Positions 58,651-64,000 of a stretch of 64,000 nt of DNA are shown piece after piece. The stretch's first letter is position 1, and the number at the start of each line of letters is the position of its first letter. The notes beneath the pieces were generated by a model. It was given only the letters and a program-made list of their open reading frames with translations, was not told where the DNA came from and did not search any database. Origin of the DNA: Cellulosimicrobium sp. Marseille-Q4280 (GTDB taxonomy: Bacteria; Actinomycetota; Actinomycetes; Actinomycetales; Cellulomonadaceae). Location of the stretch: contig NZ_CALPBY010000009.1 of assembly GCF_943181405.1 (NCBI RefSeq), positions 1 through 64,000 on the forward strand. The letters run 5' to 3'. A program made the position numbers and the translations under genes.

Positions 58651-59856
58651 TCAGCCGGCGTCGAGCGCGTCGAGCACGGCGGCGTCACGGAACGCGCGCA
58701 GCCCGGCCGGACGCGAGACGCCGAGGGCAGCCATGACGTCGCCCTTGCCCATGCCCTGCTCGCGCATCTGCCGACACTGCTCGGCGAGCCGGAGCCGGTC
58801 GGGGCTCTCGTGCGGCGCCTGGTAGAACTTCGCGTCCGACAGCAGCTCCTTGACCGACTGCTCGGACCGGTCCATCGCCTCGGCGACCTGCTTGCGGGTC
58901 ATGCCGCTGCGCTGCAGCTCCAGGGCGCGGCGTGCCGCTGCGATCCGCTCCTGCTGCGCGGCCACGTGCCAGGTGGAGGAGGCAGCCCCCTCGGGCTGCT
59001 CGTCGGCGAGCAGCTTGCGCACCTGGTGCTCGGTGATGCTCAAGGCCCGGGCGATCGCCGCCTTGCTCGACCCGGCACGGTGCATCTCGACCGCCCGGGG
59101 ACCGTGCGCGAGGTAGGCGGTGCGCTCCCGCTCGCGCTCAGCGCGCGCGAGGTCCTTGGCCCGCCGCTTCGCCAGGCGCAGCACCCGCGCGAGCAGGCGT
59201 GCGTGCTGGCGCTGGGCGTCGAGCTCGTGGCGCACGAACCAGCCGATCCAGAACGGGGCGCGCTCGGCGGCGCTCAGGTCGCCCGACTTCTTCTGCCACG
59301 TGAACTGGGGGAACTGCTCGCGCAGGTCGCGCAGGCGCCGCAGCGTCGCCGGCGCCGGCGTGTACCCCCGGTCGTCGGTCAGGCCGTCGCGCTCGGCGGG
59401 GGTCAGGTGCTGGCGCAGGTCGTCGAAGTCGTCGTCGAGCCCGGCGGCGCGGGCGAGCGCCACGACGTCGGACCAGCCGATGCCGGTGAGGGTCACGCCG
59501 CGGCGGGCGCTGTCGCCGTCGGACCAGCCGTTGATCTCCCCGGCCAGGTACAGGGCGTAGCCGTTGCGGTTCCATGCGCGCACGACGTCGTGCCACATCA
59601 TGGCCGACCCGCCCTGCAGGTACCCGACGCGTGCGCCGTCGAGGTCGAGCGCCACGGCCCACCGGTCCCAGCGGTTGCCCGGCTCGGGGACGAGTTCGAG
59701 CGCGACGCGCTGCCCAGGGGCCGTGTGTGCCAGCGCGTCCTGGTGGTGCCAGGTGCCGGCGACGAACACCTCCCGGTCCGGCGGGCAGTACCGGTCGAGA
59801 TGAAGGGCGAGGTCGGGGCGGCGGTACTCGTCGGGGGAGCGGTGGTGGTGCGGCAC
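58651..59856 (-). CDS. HIRAN-domain protein with helix-turn-helix repeats, 401 aa
   Basis: Residues about 25-110 form a HIRAN domain (REVFVAGTWHHQ, QRVALELVPEPGNRWDRWAV, GARVGYLQGGSAM), a fold that binds 3' DNA ends or stalled forks in Rad5/HLTF and also occurs alone in bacteria. The C-terminal half has several helix-turn-helix-like units (SSKAAIARALSITEHQVRKLL, MTRKQVAEAMDRSEQSVKELL, GMGKGDVMAALGVSRPAGL). It probably recognises DNA. GTG start with a TAGGCT -10-like hexamer 8 bases before it; no element motif. Confidence 0.75.
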   Translation of the reverse strand: MPHHHRSPDEYRRPDLALHLDRYCPPDREVFVAGTWHHQDALAHTAPGQRVALELVPEPGNRWDRWAVALDLDGARVGYLQGGSAMMWHDVVRAWNRNGYALYLAGEINGWSDGDSARRGVTLTGIGWSDVVALARAAGLDDDFDDLRQHLTPAERDGLTDDRGYTPAPATLRRLRDLREQFPQFTWQKKSGDLSAAERAPFWIGWFVRHELDAQRQHARLLARVLRLAKRRAKDLARAERERERTAYLAHGPRAVEMHRAGSSKAAIARALSITEHQVRKLLADEQPEGAASSTWHVAAQQERIAAARRALELQRSGMTRKQVAEAMDRSEQSVKELLSDAKFYQAPHESPDRLRLAEQCRQMREQGMGKGDVMAALGVSRPAGLRAFRDAAVLDALDAG

Positions 59857-59906
59857 GGTTGCGGAGCCTATCTGTGAGCGGGTGGGCGGTTGTCGGGTGG
59901 TGCAGC

Positions 59907-59944
59907 AGGACGCCGCACCCCGGGGCGGTGGGGTGCGGCGTCCT
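59907..59944 (-). terminator. 15-bp hairpin
   Basis: AGGACGCCGCACCCC pairs perfectly with GGGGTGCGGCGTCCT; one of two tandem hairpins between the 60002 and 59856 genes. Confidence 0.75.
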
Positions 59945-59952
59945 GGTCTGGC

Positions 59953-59986
59953 CCCGGGTCGCGCTGTCCGACGAGCGCGACCCGGG
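59953..59986 (-). terminator. 13-bp hairpin
   Basis: CCCGGGTCGCGCT pairs with AGCGCGACCCGGG over an 8-base loop, 15 bases beyond the stop at 60002. Confidence 0.75.
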
Positions 59987-60001
59987 AGTTGGTGGGCGGG
60001 G

Positions 60002-60514
60002 TCAGGCGGCAGCGGTGGCGGCCTCCCCGGCGGCGATGAGGGCGAGCACGTCGACGACCGTGAGGTTCTTGGTCGGCACGCCCGGCCAGTACGAGCCCGG
60101 CCGCTGCGGGTCGCCGCCGAGCAGCACGACCTTCGTCTGGTTGATGCGACGGCCACCGGACGGCCCCTCGGAGACCACGAGCGTGCCGTCGGGGATGCCC
60201 CACCGGTCCAGCCCGTGGGCGCGGGCGACGACACCGGCCGGGATCGACGGGACGAACTCGATCGCGGTGACGCTCGGGGCTTCGTGGCCGTACTCGCGGT
60301 CGCCGGTGTAGACGCGCACGGCGCCCGCGTTCACGCGCACACCCTCACGGGTCTGGGAGTCGCGCAGCACGTAGTTCACGCCGTTGCGACCGGCGGGCTG
60401 CTTCTCCACGACGAGGATGCGGTTGGCCCACCGCGCGCTGATGTCGCCGGAGGTGATGACCTTGGTGCCGACCGGGATGTCCTTGCGCCCCCAGGGCGTC
60501 TGCTCGTTGCTCAT
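60002..60514 (-). CDS. Untagged hypothetical protein, 170 aa
   Basis: Beta-rich with no cysteine; opens MSNEQTPWGRKDIPVGTKV. No tag, although an SIPAGVV string occurs internally by chance. No family recognised. Motif copy 60523-60531, spacer AGTAGTCC, precedes the ATG. Two terminator hairpins follow, so it is a single-gene unit. Confidence 0.75.
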   Translation of the reverse strand: MSNEQTPWGRKDIPVGTKVITSGDISARWANRILVVEKQPAGRNGVNYVLRDSQTREGVRVNAGAVRVYTGDREYGHEAPSVTAIEFVPSIPAGVVARAHGLDRWGIPDGTLVVSEGPSGGRRINQTKVVLLGGDPQRPGSYWPGVPTKNLTVVDVLALIAAGEAATAAA

Positions 60515-60603
60515 GGACTACTGATGTGCGGCACCTCGACGGTTTCGCGGCGCGGACGACGGCACCTCGGGTCACGGTTTCGTCACGGCGCGCGCGAACG
60601 CGA

Positions 60604-60637
60604 GAGCCCCGCACCAGCGGTGGCCGGTGCGGGGCTC
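60604..60637 (-). terminator. 12-bp hairpin
   Basis: GAGCCCCGCACC pairs with GGTGCGGGGCTC across a 10-base loop, 26 bases beyond the stop at 60664. Confidence 0.7.
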
Positions 60638-60663
60638 GTCGTCGTGCGGTCAGGTCCGCGACG

Positions 60664-61437
60664 TCAGCAGGTCGCGAGCAGGATCCCTGCGAGCGCGTCG
60701 GGCGCGTCGGTCGCGCGCACGCCGGTGCCGTTGACGACCTTCGACAGCGTCAGGTGCTCGCCGAGGCCGACGACCCGCTGCCCGCCCGCCCACAGCTCGA
60801 CGGTGCCCGCGGGCGTGAGGATCGCGCAGACGTTCTGCTTGCCGCCGGCGGCGGCGACGAACTCGGTGTGGTTGAGCACGAGCTGGTTGCGGCCGTCGCC
60901 GGTGGTGTGCAGCCGGGACAGCGCGAGCTCGGTCGACCCGGCGAGCGGGGAGTGCAGCACGGCGTCGTCCAGGCGCTGGTGCCGCTCGACGCGGGCGGCC
61001 ATCTCGTCGACGAGGTTGGTCGGGATGACGTCACCGTCGAGGTGGTCCGGGTCGCGGCGGACGCGGCGGACGCGGGAGACGAAGTCCTCGTGCGCGCCGG
61101 TCTCCTCCAGCAGGAGCAGGCCGCGGGTGAGCAGCTCGTCGGTGTCGACGTCGCCGTCCTGCCACGCCTGGGTGTCCTGGATAGTGCGGACCTCGGTCGC
61201 GTAGTCGGTGAGGTTCACGGCGAGGGCGGCGCGCACCTGCACACCGCGCAGGTCGGCGGCACCGTAGGACTCGGCCAGGGCGGCCGCCTCGCGCATGGCG
61301 GCGGCGACGCGCGCCTGACGGTCGGCGCGGTTCTCAGTCGCGAGCTCGACGTCGGACTCGCCTCGCGCCGTCGCGGTGAACTGCCCGCCGGTCGTGACGC
61401 CGGCCGGGACTCGGGGTGCGGGGGTCTGGTGGCTCAT
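60664..61437 (-). CDS. Tagged hypothetical protein, 257 aa
   Basis: RVPAGVTTGGQF at residues 9-20. A long helical middle (ARVAAAMREAAALAESYGAA) then strands (NQLVLNHTEFVAAAGG, TVELWAGGQRVVGLGEH). No family recognised. Its DDDV-type segment (WQDGDVDTDELLTRGLLLLEE) resembles LMGDVDTAALLDDALAQLA of the 62547 product, so these two may share a domain. Motif copy 61446-61454 is 8 bases before the ATG. Confidence 0.8.
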   Translation of the reverse strand: MSHQTPAPRVPAGVTTGGQFTATARGESDVELATENRADRQARVAAAMREAAALAESYGAADLRGVQVRAALAVNLTDYATEVRTIQDTQAWQDGDVDTDELLTRGLLLLEETGAHEDFVSRVRRVRRDPDHLDGDVIPTNLVDEMAARVERHQRLDDAVLHSPLAGSTELALSRLHTTGDGRNQLVLNHTEFVAAAGGKQNVCAILTPAGTVELWAGGQRVVGLGEHLTLSKVVNGTGVRATDAPDALAGILLATC

Positions 61438-61462
61438 GGCCGGTAGATGTGCGGCCTGACGG

Positions 61463-61846
61463 TCAGGCACCGGCCGGAACGACCCCACCAGGGGCGGCGG
61501 CCAGCCGCCCGCGCAGCGCGGCCACCTTGGTCCGCAGCCGGTCCATGTCGCCGGGGAACCGGGACTCGGCCCACGCCTGGCGAAGGGCGCGGACGTCGAG
61601 CCACAGACCGAACGCCATGAGCGGGCCGCCGAGGGCGATCACGACGGCGCGCACCACGGGCTCGTCGATCCCGAGCACGAACACCAGCCACGCGAGCGGC
61701 AGGCCGATCGGTCCGGGCGCGAGCAGCACCTGCCGGGTGGCTGCCTGCGCGCGGGCGAGCGTCCCGGGCACCGCGCGCCGGCGCGCCCGGTCCGCACACC
61801 GGTGGAGGACGTCCAGGACGACCGCCGACCAGAGCACGAGGGTCAC
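61463..61846 (-). CDS. Small multi-pass membrane protein, 127 aa
   Basis: The GTG start overlaps the upstream stop (GTGA). Hydrophobic stretches VTLVLWSAVVLDVL, GPIGLPLAWLVFVLG and VVRAVVIALGGPLMAFGLWL suggest two or three membrane helices, then a basic C-terminal tail (DRLRTKVAALRGR). Untagged. Function unknown. Confidence 0.65.
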   Translation of the reverse strand: MTLVLWSAVVLDVLHRCADRARRRAVPGTLARAQAATRQVLLAPGPIGLPLAWLVFVLGIDEPVVRAVVIALGGPLMAFGLWLDVRALRQAWAESRFPGDMDRLRTKVAALRGRLAAAPGGVVPAGA

Positions 61847-62550
61847 AGCGGACCGAGACGACTGCGGATGGGGCGCTCGTAGCGCTCGGGGCGTGCGCGC
61901 TCGTGCTCGCGGGACAGCAGCGTGACGGGCTGGCCCGTCTCGCCGTCGCGCGGCTCGCGCCACGACCCGCCCTCGTGCGTCGACCAGGACATCGGCGGCG
62001 CGTCGTCGGTGTCGAGCACCAGGGTCGTCTCGACCGGCTCGGTGCCGTACCCGGCGTAGCCGAGCTCGTGGAAGTGGAACAGCTCGGCGACCAGCTCGGC
62101 GTCGTGGCCGTGGCCGGGCAGCAGCAGGCCGGACGCGCCGCGGTCGTACCGGTCGTCCGGGCTGGTCACCCGGTGCACGACGACGGCGCCCTCGTCCAGG
62201 CGCAGCGCCCGGGTGCGCGCCAGCATTCTCGGGTACGGGTTGTGGGTGCCGGTGGACTGCGGGTGGTAGCCGTGGTCGTCGTCGCCGCACGCCGTGACGC
62301 CCTCGTCGAACGCCGTGCCGGACGCGAGCGCGACGACGTCCTCGAACAGCCGGACGAGCTCGACGACCTCGGGGTGGTCGGCGTCGTGGGCGTCGAGCAG
62401 GTCGGGGTGGGTGGAGTGCGCGATGGCGTAGGCGCGCAGCGCGAGCGCCTTGGCGTCGTGCGGGTTCGGCTCACCGAGCGGGGCCGGCGGGTCGGCGAAC
62501 GGGTCGGGCCCGTCGAGGTAGGTCGTGTCGGTGCTCTCGCTGCTGCTCAT
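61843..62550 (-). CDS. Untagged hypothetical protein, 235 aa
   Basis: Acidic, histidine-rich (DDDHGYHPQSTGTHNPYPRM, GHGHDAELVAELFHFHEL), which may indicate metal binding. No family recognised. The motif copy 62559-62567 (spacer AGTACCCC) lies inside the last codons of the upstream gene, which it encodes as PHI, and the ATG overlaps that gene's stop (ATGA). Confidence 0.75.
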   Translation of the reverse strand: MSSSESTDTTYLDGPDPFADPPAPLGEPNPHDAKALALRAYAIAHSTHPDLLDAHDADHPEVVELVRLFEDVVALASGTAFDEGVTACGDDDHGYHPQSTGTHNPYPRMLARTRALRLDEGAVVVHRVTSPDDRYDRGASGLLLPGHGHDAELVAELFHFHELGYAGYGTEPVETTLVLDTDDAPPMSWSTHEGGSWREPRDGETGQPVTLLSREHERARPERYERPIRSRLGPL

Positions 62551-63119
62551 GGGGTACTGATGTGCGGCACGTCGGCCAGTGCGTGGGACACCGCGACGAG
62601 GTCGGCCATCGCACCGGCACGTGCGAGCCCGGTGCCGGCGGCGATCGCGTCGAGCGCGTCCATCGCGGTGGCGAGGATCAGGGGCCGGCCGGCGGCCAGG
62701 AGCAGGACGCCGCCGCGCGCCAGGCGCACGGTGACGCGCTGGCGCAGCTCGTGGCCCGGGACGGGTGCGCGCAGCGCCAGGTGCACGTCGGTGGCGTCCG
62801 GCCCGGCGACGGGCACACCGGCGGCCAGGACCTTCGACCGTGCCAGCGGCCGGCGACCGAGCGCGGTGCGCAGCGCGAGCGCGTCGGCCAGCAGGGTCAC
62901 CGCCTCGAGCGTCAGCGTCGCGGTGGAGGCGGCCGCACGCCGGGCGTCCAGGTCGGTGATCTGCTGCGCGTGCGCGCCGGTGCGGGCCAGCTGGGCGAGC
63001 GCGTCGTCGAGCAGCGCGGCCGTGTCGACGTCGCCCATCAGCCAGTCGTCGGTGTCCGCGAGCGCCCGGACGGCCGCGACGAACGCGGCCGGGGTGCGGG
63101 CGGGGGCGGTGACGCTCAC
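62547..63119 (-). CDS. Untagged hypothetical protein, 190 aa
   Basis: GTG start overlapping the upstream stop (GTGA). Predominantly alpha-helical, alanine-rich; a segment WLMGDVDTAALLDDALAQLA resembles one in the tagged 60664 product. Ends DVPHISTP, where the PHI codons are the next gene's start-associated sequence. No family recognised. Confidence 0.7.
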   Translation of the reverse strand: MSVTAPARTPAAFVAAVRALADTDDWLMGDVDTAALLDDALAQLARTGAHAQQITDLDARRAAASTATLTLEAVTLLADALALRTALGRRPLARSKVLAAGVPVAGPDATDVHLALRAPVPGHELRQRVTVRLARGGVLLLAAGRPLILATAMDALDAIAAGTGLARAGAMADLVAVSHALADVPHISTP

Positions 63120-63589
63120 CGCGGCTGGACGGGGGAGGTGACCGGCGCGGTCGGGTGGATGCCGTAGGTGCGGATGAAGGAGGCCTCCATCGCCGCGGCG
63201 TCCGCGAGGGCGTCGGGGTCGGCGGTCCGGGGCGCGGGCACGTGCTGGTGCTCCCACGGCCACGAGCTGGTCAGGTCGTGGTGCGCCTTGGCCGCGGAGT
63301 AGACGGCGACGTCGTGGACGGCGGCCCAGTCGAGCCAGGCCCACCCGTCGCCGTGCCCGCCCGGGACGACCCCGCCGCGCAGCGTGCCGTCGTCGGCCGA
63401 CCAGGTCGAGTCGGTCAGGTCGGGGCGCGCGGTGCGCGTCATCGTCGTGCCGCAGGTGGCGCACTGGCCGCGGTCGACGACGCGGGACTCGGCGTCGTCG
63501 GGGTGCAGCGCGAACCACCGGGCGAGGCGGTCGGCGTAGGGCTCGGTGAGCAGTGCGGGCGTCGGGTGGGCCAGGGTCGTGGTCGTCAC
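63116..63589 (-). CDS. Hypothetical protein with CxxC motif, 157 aa
   Basis: GQCATCGTTM provides one CxxC pair; a WAWLDWAAVHDVAVYSAAKAHHDL helix and H-rich segment follow. Possible metal binding. GTG start exactly 8 bases after motif copy 63598-63606 (spacer GGTACAGG), showing the motif also works with GTG. First gene of a coupled four-gene chain down to 61463. Confidence 0.7.
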   Translation of the reverse strand: MTTTTLAHPTPALLTEPYADRLARWFALHPDDAESRVVDRGQCATCGTTMTRTARPDLTDSTWSADDGTLRGGVVPGGHGDGWAWLDWAAVHDVAVYSAAKAHHDLTSSWPWEHQHVPAPRTADPDALADAAAMEASFIRTYGIHPTAPVTSPVQPR

Positions 63590-63646
63590 CCTGTACCGAT
63601 GTGCGGCACGTCGGCGAGCTCGAAGCGCCCACCGTCGTGCCGGGCC

Positions 63647-64000
63647 TCAGGCGCCGGTCGGTAGGGCGTCCAGCGGCACGGGGCAGCGCGCCGCGAGGTC
63701 GGCGAAGTAGTCCTCGTCGGGCAGTGCGGCGGCAGCGGTCAGCTCGTCGGCGAGTGCGGGTGACAGGCGCGGGCTGAACCATCCGTAGGTGAGCAGGTCG
63801 GTCAGGTTGGTCGCCAGGCGCAGCGCGTGGCGACGCTGCTTGAGCGTGCCGGCGGCGAAGGACGTGATCGTGCGGCGGTAGCGGTGGGCGGACGCGGCGG
63901 TGTCGGGCCGGAACCCGTGACGCAGCGCATCGAGCGGACCGGGTTCGGCGATCGGGGAGAACATCGCCTCCAGCGCTTGCGGCACCCCGGATCCCGCTTG
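63647..64000 (-). CDS. Hypothetical protein, 5' end beyond the window
   Basis: The frame is open to the right edge, so the start is not in view; GTG 63985 is only an internal candidate. The visible part is helical with basic residues (HRYRRTITSFAAGTLKQRRH) and ends LPTGA. No family recognised. A motif copy (63598-63606) for the next gene follows the stop closely. Confidence 0.55.
   Translation of the reverse strand, partial: QAGSGVPQALEAMFSPIAEPGPLDALRHGFRPDTAASAHRYRRTITSFAAGTLKQRRHALRLATNLTDLLTYGWFSPRLSPALADELTAAAALPDEDYFADLAARCPVPLDALPTGA

Noticed and set aside
385-61437. The ~70-bp start regions as a CRISPR-like or IS-type repeat array
   Set aside because: The repeats are not evenly spaced, are separated by whole genes, encode a conserved peptide in frame and have no cas genes or transposase nearby.
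1-64000. Prophage or lytic phage genome
   Set aside because: No terminase, portal, capsid, tail, integrase or lysis genes are recognisable, whereas VirD4-like and FtsK-like ATPases, ArdC and a relaxation-like protein point to conjugation.
1-64000. tRNA, rRNA or tmRNA genes
   Set aside because: I looked for cloverleaf arms with T-loop GGTTCRA and found no complete candidate; the GGTTC near 15358 lacks partner arms.

Overview
The window is high-GC DNA that looks like part of a large conjugative plasmid or integrative conjugative element of an actinobacterium. A Micrococcales host such as a Cellulomonas-like genus is my inference from GC content, many GTG starts, SipW-type secreted proteins and a GH92 fragment. 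Almost all genes lie on the minus strand and are packed with short spacers or 4-base start/stop overlaps. A few islands are on the plus strand: a pentapeptide-repeat protein, a Fic toxin-antitoxin pair and two small genes. I see no terminase, portal, capsid or tail gene, so a phage is unlikely. I also see no recognisable Rep, ParA or classical relaxase.

Two linked repeats dominate. First, the 9-base DNA motif CCGCACATC stands before gene after gene: 41 exact leftward copies, one rightward copy and two one-base variants by my reading. It usually lies exactly 8 bases before the start codon, with no Shine-Dalgarno sequence. I call it the start-associated sequence. Second, 33 predicted proteins carry the same module of about 25-30 residues (RVPAGVxTGGQF followed by an R.E(A/S)..(V/A).L tail). 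It is nearly always N-terminal but in one protein it is C-terminal. Tagged proteins include an ArdC-like antirestriction/metallopeptidase, a ParB-like protein, a DUF7007 protein, an HExxH protein, a CxxC protein and a protein with a sigma-factor-like region 2. The last is an attractive but unproven candidate regulator of the motif.

Layout. Positions 1-300: a broken GH92 fragment and a suspicious G/C homopolymer bridge. 0.4-15.3 kb: tagged genes with an HD-domain protein, a SipW-dependent LamG protein, a lone type IV pilin and the Fic pair. 15.5-17.1 kb: PIN-PhoH ATPase with a leader ORF. 17.2-28.9 kb: tagged genes alternating with secreted proteins, one with 22 BspA-like repeats. 28.9-39.1 kb: tagged genes, the sigma-like gene and a repeat-rich gene-free stretch (32.3-32.9 kb). 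39.2-42.7 kb: secretion block with three SipW-type substrates and the dedicated SipW-like signal peptidase. 43.7-55.9 kb: transfer block with a giant FtsK-like ATPase split at its Walker A motif by a class 3 intein, a NERD protein, a relaxation-like protein and a VirD4/TraG-like ATPase. 55.9-57.3 kb: gene-free DNA with a strand-composition switch. 57.3-64 kb: further motif-driven genes.

Working model (inference): the element puts many single genes under its own start signal, separated by hairpins, and makes a large set of tagged cytoplasmic proteins that may be co-localised or co-transferred with the DNA. It also displays a SipW-processed surface coat or adhesins and encodes a DNA-transfer ATPase system.
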